A stretch of DNA of 64,000 nt from Nitrospirota bacterium (GTDB taxonomy: Bacteria; Nitrospirota; UBA9217): the NCBI GenBank assembly GCA_020052615.1, contig JAGVOT010000115.1:1-64000 (forward strand), given 5' to 3'. Positions 1-7,647 of the stretch are shown here, piece by piece. How positions within the stretch are numbered: position 1 is the first letter of the stretch; each line of letters opens with the position of its first letter. The notes under the pieces were generated by a model, which had not been told where the DNA came from, made no database searches, and saw only the letters and a program-made list of their open reading frames with translations. The position numbers and the translations under genes are program-made.

Positions 1-216
1 ATGCACGACCTCGAAACCGTATCCTTCCAGAGCGCTTTGTACGCGGTCGGCCTGGTGGCCGAGGACCAGGACGGTCTTTTCCGGCACGAGCGGCACGATC
101 GCGTCCAACACATGACGGATGAGCGGCTTGCCCGCGAGCAGATGCAGCACCTTGGGCAATGACGATCGCATACGCGTGCCCAGTCCCGCGGCAAGAATGA
201 TCACCGTGAGCCTCAT
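1..216 (-). CDS. glmU: GlmU N-acetylglucosamine-1-phosphate uridyltransferase, N-terminal part (cut by window edge)
   Basis: The first 72 codons can be read before the window ends. The protein opens with [16 protein letters not shown] followed by SSLPKVLH, the nucleotide-binding signature of the pyrophosphorylase domain of GlmU. GlmU acetylates glucosamine-1-phosphate and couples it to UTP, giving UDP-GlcNAc for peptidoglycan and LPS in the cytoplasm. The ATG overlaps the stop codon of the DUF502 gene (ATGA), so the two are translationally coupled. The C-terminal acetyltransferase half lies outside the window, so a stand-alone nucleotidyltransferase of the same fold cannot be excluded. Confidence 0.85.
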   Translation of the reverse strand, partial: MRLTVIILAAGLGTRMRSSLPKVLHLLAGKPLIRHVLDAIVPLVPEKTVLVLGHQADRVQSALEGYGFEVVH

Positions 217-848
217 GACACGGCCTCACCCGACTTCTCCTGCAGGAGTTTCTCGGCCTGGATCTCGTTCATCGTGACCAGCCCCAGCGACACGATGTAC
301 TTCATTCCCTGGTCAACGGTCACATTCAGTTTGCGCACTTCGTTCTCGGGCAAGAGGAGCAGAAAACCCGCCGTGGGGTTCGGTGTGGTGGGAACAAAGA
401 CCGAAAGGTATATTCCTGACAGCCCCATGATCCGATCGTCCACCTGGCCGGTGATGAACCCGATGCTGTAGCATCCCTTGCGGGGATATTCCACGAGCCC
501 CACTCCGTGGAAGTTCTGCGCCGTGGAGAAGGTCTCCATCATCTGCCTGACCGTAGAGTAGATCCCCCGGACCAGCGGCAGGCGGCGCATGAGCCGGTCC
601 CATGCATGCAGGACCCGGTTGCCGATATAGTTCGCAGATATGGTGCCGATGACAAAGATCAGCAGCAGCAGCGTGATGATGCCGAGACCGGGATAGTAAT
701 GTCCCAATAAATCCCGCTCTATGTCGCCAAGGATCCCGTCGATCCAAATGAGCAGTGCCTTGAGAACGAAAACCGTGACGGCGACCGGCACCACCACGAG
801 AAGGCCGGTGATGAAGTTTTTCTTTAAAAAATTCTTCAGTTTTTTCAC
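213..848 (-). CDS. DUF502 family membrane protein
   Basis: The 211-residue protein has two clear N-terminal membrane segments (about residues 12-32 and 52-74) separated by a short loop, then a soluble domain with the DUF502 features GIYSTVRQM and a proline-rich [10 protein letters not shown] stretch near residue 155. Family members are usually about 200 residues, so this looks full length. Function is not established; some relatives are discussed as membrane trafficking or envelope proteins. The start is GTG, with no strong ribosome-binding site visible. The gene ends in an ATGA overlap with glmU. Confidence 0.8.
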   Translation of the reverse strand: MKKLKNFLKKNFITGLLVVVPVAVTVFVLKALLIWIDGILGDIERDLLGHYYPGLGIITLLLLIFVIGTISANYIGNRVLHAWDRLMRRLPLVRGIYSTVRQMMETFSTAQNFHGVGLVEYPRKGCYSIGFITGQVDDRIMGLSGIYLSVFVPTTPNPTAGFLLLLPENEVRKLNVTVDQGMKYIVSLGLVTMNEIQAEKLLQEKSGEAVS

Positions 849-936
849 GTCGTTATATTACTGATTTTACCGGGGGCTTGCAAGCTTTTTTTCGGCGGAA
901 ATCCCTGAAAAAACGCGGAAGTGCGGAAGTAACGTA

Positions 937-1383
937 TTACCAGGTGTTATATGCCGTGCCGTCGGTCCCGACGAGCGGGCTGGCGCTGTGGACGTCGAAG
1001 ATCCCCCCCTCTTCGTTCTCAAGGGCGATCGTGATCCAGTCTTCGGCGCCGGTAAAAGGGTCCTTCGGTATGCCGCGAAGGTAGCTTTTCGACTTTTCCG
1101 ACTCGTTGATGAGATCCGTGAGCTGGGCGGGGTATTTCCCGTTGTCGGCGTAATATTGGTCCAGGGCATCGCGGATCTGGAACAGGTCTTCCCGAAGCAC
1201 GGCTTCCTTGGCCCGGGTAATGGACTGCTTCAGGCTCGGCTGAGCGATCGTGATAAGGATGCCCATGATGGCCATGACGATCATGATCTCCAGGAGCGTG
1301 AATCCCCTATTGGAGGACCCGGCGACCGTCCGAGCGCTCTCTTGTCCTGTCAGTTCTTTCATGTGTTGTCTCTGGCCTGTCAT
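937..1383 (-). CDS. Type II secretion GspG-like major pseudopilin
   Basis: The prepilin signal is clear: a short polar leader, the G|FTLLE cleavage site with glutamate at +5, then a hydrophobic helix up to about residue 50. The globular part contains the GspG-like pattern of a charged helix followed by a DNGKYPAQL stretch and a GIPKDPFTGAEDW turn, and it ends in a tryptophan. PilD/GspO would cleave and N-methylate it before it joins the pseudopilus. ATGs at 1383 and 1362 are both possible starts; neither has an obvious Shine-Dalgarno sequence. It is the last gene of the secretin operon. Confidence 0.88.
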   Translation of the reverse strand: MTGQRQHMKELTGQESARTVAGSSNRGFTLLEIMIVMAIMGILITIAQPSLKQSITRAKEAVLREDLFQIRDALDQYYADNGKYPAQLTDLINESEKSKSYLRGIPKDPFTGAEDWITIALENEEGGIFDVHSASPLVGTDGTAYNTW

Positions 1384-1413
1384 CAGCAGTCTGTGCTCTG
1401 TCGTCTGCTCACA

Positions 1414-1935
1414 TTACCATGAGCTGTACTTCGTCCCCTCGAGCGATACAGCATCATTCTTTGAATAGATGTCGTACACGTTCTCGCCGCCCCATTGCGT
1501 CGAATCTGGATCGTCGCTATAGGAACGGAGCCCCCAGTTATTCGTCTTGTCTGATTCTTCCAGGGGCGTAAAGGGGTCCCGGGGTATCCGGCGGAGATAC
1601 TTTTTGGTCTTGTCCGTTGCGCCGGCCATCTTCAAGGGTTCCGTCAGTTGTTCCAATGTTTCCGGGTAATTGTTCTGGTCGGCCTTACAGTAGCCTTCGA
1701 GCGTATTGAGTTTCTTGGTGTCACAGTCCTTCTTAAATTCATCAATGGCGTTCCGCAGGATCCTCAAGTTTCTCCTCAGCTCCGTCTCCTTTACGCGTAC
1801 CATCGTCACTCTTGACAATGGCATGACCGCTGTCGCCAGGATGCTGATGATCGCGATGACCACCAGAAGCTCTACGAGCGTGAGGCCATGCTGCTCCAGC
1901 AGGCCCCGCACTCCACGTTGAAAAAGCCCCTTCAC
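1414..1935 (-). CDS. Type II secretion GspG-like pseudopilin (second copy)
   Basis: This is a second pseudopilin of about 173 residues, with cleavage site G|LTLVE and a hydrophobic helix. An RIPRDPFTPLEES turn parallels the one in the downstream pseudopilin, and the protein ends in YSSW. I chose the GTG at 1935 because GGAGAGG precedes it by a good spacing. The open frame runs 65 codons further upstream, but that stretch is a purine-rich repeat with no protein character. It contains a DCDTK...EGYCK segment, so a disulphide between its two cysteines is possible. Confidence 0.82.
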   Translation of the reverse strand: MKGLFQRGVRGLLEQHGLTLVELLVVIAIISILATAVMPLSRVTMVRVKETELRRNLRILRNAIDEFKKDCDTKKLNTLEGYCKADQNNYPETLEQLTEPLKMAGATDKTKKYLRRIPRDPFTPLEESDKTNNWGLRSYSDDPDSTQWGGENVYDIYSKNDAVSLEGTKYSSW

Positions 1936-1974
1936 CCTTTTTCCCTCTCCGATGATGATGCCCCCTCTCCTCTT

Positions 1975-2100
1975 ATTCTCTTCCGACGATGAAGCCCCTT
2001 CTCCCTTTTCCCCTCTCCCACAATGGAGAGAGGGGCAGGGGTGAGGGCCTCTTCCAGGAAGCAACGGTGAGGGTGAATCTTCATAAGGGCGGGGGCGAGG
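1975..2100. repeat. REP-like palindromic repeat between secretin and pseudopilin
   Basis: The spacer contains the imperfect palindrome CCCCTCTCCCACAATGGAGA continuing into GAGGGG (2010-2035), followed by CAGGGGTGAGGG and degenerate GAGGG-rich copies. CCTCTCCC/GGGAGAGG palindromes of this kind are dispersed intergenic repeats in many bacteria. It sits in the middle of an operon and may fold in the mRNA between the secretin and pseudopilin genes. Confidence 0.55.
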
Positions 2101-2131
2101 GTCATGTCCATGCGCGCTCCGCACCGCCATC

Positions 2132-4474
2132 CTATTTCACCGTCATCCTCGCGGGTTTGATGTCCGCCTTGAGCTGTTCCCGGTTATAGTTCCCGAGCTT
2201 GACGCTCTTGAACAGGACCTGGCTTATACCCGCTGATTTTCCCTGAAACACGAGCGAGCAGAGGGTCCCCGCGCCTTCCACGCCGCCTACATCGCCGATC
2301 CGGGTTATGTAGATATCGACGGTCCCGGCCTTGATGTTGTTGGAGAACAGGAACGACGTCTGCTGGTTGTCCTTTTTGAGGAACGCGCCCTCCGCCGCCG
2401 CCTTGAAATCAACGACCTTGGGATCATAGCTTATTGTTATGATCGATCCGTACAGGTCCCTGACGCCCGCTACCGATACATCAAAGCGCGACTCCTGCCC
2501 GACCGGGACCGTTGTGTCGGACGGTTTGAGCTCGAGCAGAGCGGCGCTCGCCGCCGCTTCCACCGCCACCGGCCGCGTTTCCGTGGGCTTGGATTGCACT
2601 GCGGGCTCCCGTTTGGCCAACGTGTCGAGGACAGCCGTCTTTTCCAGGGTCTTCTCCGGCGTCTTGGAGCTCTTCCCCGCACTCATCGTGAACATCGGCT
2701 TCACGTCGTATGCCTCCTCCGTGCCTGACCAGAAGGACTGGTTGTCCTTGTCCGGCAGTTCGAGCGGCCTCACGATGTTCGGCGTTATGGACATGAGGAT
2801 ATCGGTTTTGACCGTCCCGTCATCGGTGTGCGAAAAAAGCTTTCCGAGGACCGGGATATCCCCCAGTAGCGGGATCTTTTTGCTATTCTTCCGTTCTTCG
2901 TCCTTGATGAGTCCGCCGATGATCACGGTCTCGCCGTCTCGCAGGTTGATGGTCGTATCCACGTTGCGGGTGCCGAACTTGTACTGCGTCTGGCCGCTGC
3001 CGAAGCTGATGGGATCGCCGAGGCTGCTGATCTCGAGATTCATCTTGAGCGTTACTGTATTGCTCAAATGCACGTTCGGTTCGATGTTCAATTTTATGCC
3101 GACGTCCTTGTACTCGAAGGTGGATGTCACGGCAACGAGGGCCGTCGATTGGACCGTCGAGGTCTGAATGGGAATGCGGTCGCCGATATGAAATTTGGCA
3201 GTTTTGCCGTTCAGCACCCGGACCCGCGGATTCGCGAGCGTTTGTGCGTCGGAATCCTGTTTGATCAAGTTCAGGAGAAGGCTCGGAAGCGTCAAGACGA
3301 CATTTTCGCTCGACAGGTTGCGAAAATCCTTCAAAGAGATGCCGCCACCCGCGTTCGTCGCGGTAGCGCCGGCGGTGGTAGCCGTGGTCCCCTGGATCGA
3401 TGCCCCGACCTGAAGTCCCGGCTCGAAATTCCAGCCGTATTGCAGGGAATTGGTCCTTGATATCTCGAGAATCTCCACGTCCAGGATCACCTCGGCCTCT
3501 TTCAGGTCGTTCGCGGCAATGATCTTCTCTATGAGCTTGATCTTTTCGGGCGTATCGCGGATCGTGATCGAATTCAATACCTCGTTCACATAGACCTTGC
3601 GCGTATCGGCCATGGACCGCAGCAGGTTGACCGTATCCTTCGCCTTTGCATTGTTCAGATAGAAGGTCTTCATGACCAGGTCCTGGTACTGGTCCAGCTT
3701 GGCTTTGGTCTTGGGAATGATGATGATGGTGTCCGCGCTCAGCTTCTTCATGAACAGTTTGTTGGTGGACAGGAGCAGGTTGAGGGCGTACTGGAACGAT
3801 ACGTCCTTCACAAAGACCGTCACCGGCTGGGCCTTGACCTCTTCATCAAAGAGAATATTGATGCCCGACAGTTTGGAGAGGAGCTCGAACACCTCCTTGA
3901 TGTTCGTGTTCTTGAAATTGAGCGTGACCGGCTTGTCCGAAGCCAGGGTCAGGGCCTCATCGGGCTCGGACTCACTCCGCTTTTTCTGGAGCTTTTCCAG
4001 GGCATCGATATATTTCGCGTTCTCCGGATCGAGTTCGACCGACCGGTTCAGCTCGTTGGCCGCCTCGCTGTGACGGCTCAGCTCCTGGAAGGTCAGGGCC
4101 GCGCGATAATGCTCCTCGGCCTGTTTCATGTTCAGAACGGTCTTGAGGGCGCCATGGATCGCGGCATTGGTCGGATTCAGGTAGATGGCCTGCTGGAGCT
4201 CGATGATGGCCTGGTCGAGCTTGCGCTCCTTCAGAAAATTCCGCGCCCTCTTATAATGCTGGTTCGCTGCCGTTTCCTCGGCTCGCAGCAGTGCGGAGCG
4301 AAACACGATGTCCTGGGGATTCTCCTTCAGGGCTTCGCGGTATTCCTTGACCGCCAGGTCCCACTCCCCCCCCTTCGCGTACTTTTCGCCGCGCTGGAAG
4401 GCCCTCGAACCGGCGCATCCGCCCAGCGCCGCGATCAGGACCATGGTCAGCATCAGTATGCCGATCTTTTTCAT
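2132..4474 (-). CDS. Lipoprotein secretin (GspD/PilQ family) with N-terminal TPRs and C-terminal cohesin domain
   Basis: The 780-residue protein begins with a lipoprotein signal ending ALGGC (Cys20). TPR-like repeats follow (about residues 22-165), then a secretin N0/STN domain (about 180-260), an N1 ring domain with VYVNEVLNSITIRD (about 265-330) and the secretin beta-barrel domain (about 330-600), which carries VRVLNGKTAKFHIGDRIP and the DGETVIIGGLIKDE motif. A linker leads to a cohesin-like domain (about 645-780). It should form the outer-membrane pore of the secretion or pilus system encoded next to it. The TPR and cohesin additions are not in classical GspD; the cohesin part may bind a partner or substrate at the cell surface. 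Confidence 0.9.
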   Translation of the reverse strand: MKKIGILMLTMVLIAALGGCAGSRAFQRGEKYAKGGEWDLAVKEYREALKENPQDIVFRSALLRAEETAANQHYKRARNFLKERKLDQAIIELQQAIYLNPTNAAIHGALKTVLNMKQAEEHYRAALTFQELSRHSEAANELNRSVELDPENAKYIDALEKLQKKRSESEPDEALTLASDKPVTLNFKNTNIKEVFELLSKLSGINILFDEEVKAQPVTVFVKDVSFQYALNLLLSTNKLFMKKLSADTIIIIPKTKAKLDQYQDLVMKTFYLNNAKAKDTVNLLRSMADTRKVYVNEVLNSITIRDTPEKIKLIEKIIAANDLKEAEVILDVEILEISRTNSLQYGWNFEPGLQVGASIQGTTATTAGATATNAGGGISLKDFRNLSSENVVLTLPSLLLNLIKQDSDAQTLANPRVRVLNGKTAKFHIGDRIPIQTSTVQSTALVAVTSTFEYKDVGIKLNIEPNVHLSNTVTLKMNLEISSLGDPISFGSGQTQYKFGTRNVDTTINLRDGETVIIGGLIKDEERKNSKKIPLLGDIPVLGKLFSHTDDGTVKTDILMSITPNIVRPLELPDKDNQSFWSGTEEAYDVKPMFTMSAGKSSKTPEKTLEKTAVLDTLAKREPAVQSKPTETRPVAVEAAASAALLELKPSDTTVPVGQESRFDVSVAGVRDLYGSIITISYDPKVVDFKAAAEGAFLKKDNQQTSFLFSNNIKAGTVDIYITRIGDVGGVEGAGTLCSLVFQGKSAGISQVLFKSVKLGNYNREQLKADIKPARMTVK

Positions 4475-4551
4475 CTTCCCCTCCCGTGTAATGGAGCCGG
4501 CGACCGGGACCGACGCACCGGTGACGATGCCCGATGACAGCGATCCATCGA

Positions 4552-5145
4552 CTACCTGCCGCTGCCCGTCAGCTCTATCCGGACCTCTACCTTCGTGATC
4601 GTGTCGAAGAGGACCACATGGTCCTTCCCTACGGTCTTCACCTGGTAGTTCTTCAGTATCGTATCGCCGCTTTTCACGATGAACAGCTCTCCATCTTTGG
4701 ACAGGAAAAGCGAACTGTCCTTATCGGTAAGATATCCCAGGAACCGGAACCTGGAGAGGTCCGCCCGCGCAAAGTCCGCGGCGATCTGCTCCGGTGTTTT
4801 TACCGGGATCGTGATCGTGGGAAGCGTAACGGTCGCGATCGGTCTCGTTATGAGCACCGGCTTTTTCTTCACCTGCCCGTTCGTACTGCCCATGCGGAAC
4901 AGGTCGCGCGCCACGCCGGGATACTTTTCGACCCGTCGTTCAAGAAAGACCAGGAGCGGGTCCCGCGACCCTCCGGGAACGGCGACCCCTCTCCGTACAG
5001 GCGAAGTCACCTTCATGCCCTGAGTATAGGTCAGCGGCTGGGTCCGTGGCGCATCTTCAGAGGCCCACCGGTACCCCATGATAACAATCATCATCGCTAC
5101 CAAGACCGCCAACAACTTTATCTGTTGCGCTTTAGTCAATGCCAT
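4552..5145 (-). CDS. PilP/GspC-position inner-membrane protein
   Basis: This 197-residue protein has a single N-terminal membrane helix (about residues 10-27), a proline-rich periplasmic linker and a C-terminal domain containing RFLGYLTDKDSSLFLSKDG followed by GDTILKNYQV. That small beta-domain resembles PilP/GspC homology regions, which contact the secretin N0 domain. Position supports the assignment: it lies between the pilO-like gene and the secretin gene, as pilP does in pilMNOPQ operons. Sequence similarity is too low to be sure by eye. Confidence 0.6.
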   Translation of the reverse strand: MALTKAQQIKLLAVLVAMMIVIMGYRWASEDAPRTQPLTYTQGMKVTSPVRRGVAVPGGSRDPLLVFLERRVEKYPGVARDLFRMGSTNGQVKKKPVLITRPIATVTLPTITIPVKTPEQIAADFARADLSRFRFLGYLTDKDSSLFLSKDGELFIVKSGDTILKNYQVKTVGKDHVVLFDTITKVEVRIELTGSGR

Positions 5146-5171
5146 GATCCGTCGAGTTCCTCTATCACAAC

Positions 5172-5741
5172 CTATTGTTCCCGTTCTCCCCGGATGTAGG
5201 TCACCAGCTTCATCTGCATCTTGACCCGCCCCTTTTCGGAGCCCAGCTTCACATCCTGGATGCCCACGATCCGGTCCGAGGTCTCGACCTCGTAGATGAA
5301 CCGTTTGATGTTGGCATAGGCCCCTGATGCGGGAAAGGTGAACGTCAGCATGGTCAGCCCCCCGCTTCCCGGCGTGGGAATATCGGAATTGATCGCCTCG
5401 ACCGAGAGGTTCAACCTGCGGGCCGTCTGCACAAGGTCCTTTATCAGGAGCGGCACATCCTTCTGCGTCGGGATGCCCGAGATGAGGCCGGTAAAAAGAC
5501 GTTTTTGCTTCTGGAACAGGACCGCTTCGGCGTGCTCCTTCTTGAGCTCCCCATACTGCTGCCGGTCAGCGGCAAGCCGACTGGCCGCGGGCGCAACGGC
5601 CACCCCATAGACGAGCAGATTGAGCACGATAAGACCGGAACCCAGGAGCATTAAGGTCCTGAGGCGCTTGGTCGCGGGGCTACCGGCCAGCGCCCGGAGC
5701 TGCTCCGGTCGCCAGATGTTCCTGATACGTGACTGCCACAT
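5172..5741 (-). CDS. PilO-like (GspM-type) assembly protein
   Basis: The protein has 189 residues: a cytoplasmic tail, one membrane helix (about residues 28-50), a coiled-coil segment and a ferredoxin-like periplasmic domain containing VEAINSDIPTPGSGGL and FPASGAYANIKRFIYEVE. The last phrase is characteristic of PilO/GspM folds. PilO pairs with PilN to form the inner-membrane alignment complex. The ATG at 5741 makes a 62-base overlap with the pilN-like gene; an internal start would shorten the cytoplasmic tail but keep the helix. Confidence 0.75.
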   Translation of the reverse strand: MWQSRIRNIWRPEQLRALAGSPATKRLRTLMLLGSGLIVLNLLVYGVAVAPAASRLAADRQQYGELKKEHAEAVLFQKQKRLFTGLISGIPTQKDVPLLIKDLVQTARRLNLSVEAINSDIPTPGSGGLTMLTFTFPASGAYANIKRFIYEVETSDRIVGIQDVKLGSEKGRVKMQMKLVTYIRGEREQ

Positions 5742-6246
5742 TGAATGATAGGTTCCCCTTGTCCATGGATTGATGCTTCAACAGCGGGCTCTTGAAGGCG
5801 CGTGACCTCTGCAGCCCGATCATCAGGTTGCTCAAGGACTCGGGGGACTGCGCGGTCCCTTCGAGCGCCACAGCCAGTTCCCGTGTGCTGAACTCCAGCC
5901 GGTCCAACGCGACGCCGTTGGGAAACGCCGCTTCGATCCCCGTCAGGAGCTGTGTCCAGGAGAACCGCCTTGCCTCCAGCAATCCCGACATGTCGCCCAG
6001 GTCCTTTACGAGCTGCTGCCGTTCCTGCATGGCAGGCCGCATTTTCTCGACCGAAGCGGTGAATTCCCTGACCTGCTGCGTCAAGTCCGCACTTTGCACG
6101 CGATACGAGTTCGCTTGCCAGAGCAGCGCGACCGTCATGGCCACGAGCAGGGCCACGGTGACAACGAGTCCCTGCTGGAGCCGCGCCAGGAGCCGGAAGT
6201 TCGTCCCGGCAAAATTGATGGTGATCAGCGCCGGGCGCTTCAGCAC
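5680..6246 (-). CDS. PilN-like assembly protein
   Basis: The 188-residue protein opens with an INFAGTNFRLL segment, the short cytoplasmic N-terminus through which PilN docks on PilM. One membrane helix (about residues 26-46), a coiled coil with VREFTASVEKMRP, and a periplasmic domain with the PilN-like phrase AAFPNGVALDRLEFSTRE follow. It overlaps the pilM-like gene by 7 bases and the pilO-like gene by 62 bases, as expected for subunits made in fixed ratio. Confidence 0.78.
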   Translation of the reverse strand: MLKRPALITINFAGTNFRLLARLQQGLVVTVALLVAMTVALLWQANSYRVQSADLTQQVREFTASVEKMRPAMQERQQLVKDLGDMSGLLEARRFSWTQLLTGIEAAFPNGVALDRLEFSTRELAVALEGTAQSPESLSNLMIGLQRSRAFKSPLLKHQSMDKGNLSFNVAVTYQEHLATGAAPGAGR

Positions 6247-7172
6247 AAGGCACCTCCCGCGCCGAAGGCCGCCGCGAGGGCGGGATCGGCGTCCGTTCCC
6301 GCCGCGAGAACGAAGGACGGCATGAGGGTCTCTATCTTGAGGCTCGTCTCGTTCTGCAGGACCTCCGAAAGCGGAGCGATCAGCGCCGGTTCACCGGAAA
6401 GATAGAGATGGCCGACCTCCGACTGCTGCTGCCGGTCCATGTGCAGGTAAAAATGGATCGTGTCGTCAAGTTCGCGGATGAGCCGCCCGGTGACATCCTG
6501 TTGGGCGCCTGCCTTGATCTCCCTGTAGCGATAAAAGCGGGGTCCACCCCGTTCCATGATGATCGTCGTGTATGATCCTTCCGCGACCCATACCTGGGCA
6601 TACCCGCGTATGCCCGTCTCGGCAAGATGGGGCGCATAGAGGTTCAGGGCGTTGAACGATGACGGGACCACTGTCCACGGATCGAGGCCCAGACCTGCCA
6701 GCAGGTCCTCGTACTGGGCGATGACCTCGCGCTTGGCAACGCACGCAAGCACGGAAGATCCCCTGTCCTGACGCGGAAGCACCTGATAGCGCAGAAGGGT
6801 GTTGGCCGTATCAAAGGCAGCGCCCTTCTCCAGCCGCCATCGGACCAGGCGGTCACGGTCCCTGGTGTTTGCAGGCAGTTCGTCGAACTCGATGGTCTGG
6901 ACACGGAAGATGCCATCGGGCAGGCTCAACCCCGCGCGGCGGACCGGAAGGGTCGTAGCCTCCCGAATAGTGCCGCGCAGAAGGGAGGCCAGCCCTTCGA
7001 AGTCCTTGATGTTCTGGAAAGCAAATGCCTCGTTCACCATGCCCGCGGGTAACGATACTGTTTTCGAAGCGGAAAGGGATATGGTTCCGTTCTTGCTGGT
7101 GAGCAGTCCCAATCTGAGCGCCTTGGCCGTTATCTCGATCCCAAGGCCTATTTCCTTAAAAAATCTCTGCAT
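6240..7172 (-). CDS. PilM-like actin-fold assembly ATPase
   Basis: This is a cytoplasmic protein of about 310 residues starting MQRFFKEIGLGIEITAK, the actin-like phosphate-1 region seen in PilM and GspL, followed by a RAGLSLPDGIFRVQTIEF segment where PilM proteins have a conserved SLP-type loop. C-terminal LYLSGEPALIAPL matches the actin-fold adenosine region. It would recruit PilN at the inner membrane. Starts at 7181 or a TTG at 7208 are also open; none has a convincing Shine-Dalgarno sequence. It is the first gene of the secretion operon. Confidence 0.72.
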   Translation of the reverse strand: MQRFFKEIGLGIEITAKALRLGLLTSKNGTISLSASKTVSLPAGMVNEAFAFQNIKDFEGLASLLRGTIREATTLPVRRAGLSLPDGIFRVQTIEFDELPANTRDRDRLVRWRLEKGAAFDTANTLLRYQVLPRQDRGSSVLACVAKREVIAQYEDLLAGLGLDPWTVVPSSFNALNLYAPHLAETGIRGYAQVWVAEGSYTTIIMERGGPRFYRYREIKAGAQQDVTGRLIRELDDTIHFYLHMDRQQQSEVGHLYLSGEPALIAPLSEVLQNETSLKIETLMPSFVLAAGTDADPALAAAFGAGGALC

Positions 7173-7291
7173 TGTCAGCATATTAGCAAGGTGGCCCCGG
7201 GAAGTCAATTATTTAGTGCAAGACCGGTGATTTATAGTCCGGTGAACGCAGAAGCTGCGTCGTAATTTCCGAAGAGAACTGATACAATAAA

Positions 7292-7325
7292 TAAAAAAAG
7301 ACCCGCACATGCCTCGTGCAGGTCC
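7292..7325 (-). terminator. Rho-independent terminator below the peroxidase remnant
   Basis: On the minus strand GACCTGCAC, a 7-base loop and GTGCGGGTC form a 9-bp stem (one G-U) followed by seven U. It ends transcription coming from the redox block before the pilM operon. Confidence 0.85.
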
Positions 7326-7350
7326 CTGTTGCAGCGTATGTATTCCCGGG

Positions 7351-7470
7351 CTACGGCACCTTCGGGTACGTAAAGGGCACCTCTTCACCAGCCAGTCCTT
7401 CGCTCAGAAAGACCTTCAGGGCCTTCTTCTCATCAACGGTGAGAGGCCGGGCCTTCAGCGCGGCGTTCCC
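7351..7470 (-). pseudogene. C-terminal remnant of a second cytochrome c peroxidase gene
   Basis: The minus strand encodes GNAALKARPLTVDEKKALKV and then FLSEGLAGEEVPFTYPKVP followed by a stop. This aligns residue for residue with the last 39 residues of the intact peroxidase next door (GNTALKPLKLSVKEKKALKV, then FLVEGLSGEEVPFKYPKLP). Similarity stops abruptly upstream, where an in-frame stop appears five codons further. The DNA differs at many positions, so this is an old paralogue or a divergent allele rather than a fresh duplication. The terminator that follows it presumably belonged to that gene. Confidence 0.88.
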
Positions 7471-7508
7471 CTCGATTGTTGCCGAATGTTATTCATATAC
7501 CAAAGAGG

Positions 7509-7611
7509 AAAGGCAGGTGCAAAGTATCCCCGACTACCTGCCGAGAACCGAACCTGCCTTGACAGTTCTGAGATGAGAATGTATTGGACGATTTTCAACG
7601 CGCACACTCGA
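7509..7611 (-). repeat. Hairpin element, copy 1 (direct repeat of 14649-14747)
   Basis: Read on the minus strand: CGAGTGTGCGCG, the near-palindrome TTGAAAATCGTCCAA (7584-7598), a 21-base spacer, TCAAGGCAGGTTCGGTTCTC (7543-7562), a variable loop and GCACCTGCCTTT (7509-7520). AAGGCAGGT and ACCTGCCTT form a perfect 9-bp stem. The order, the 20-base block and the outer sequences are shared with the copy upstream of fdnG; the loop is not. It could be a terminated small RNA, a leader element or an attachment-like repeat. Confidence 0.7.
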
Positions 7612-7647
7612 ATACAGGGGGCCTGCACACGTTCCACGCAGGTCCCT

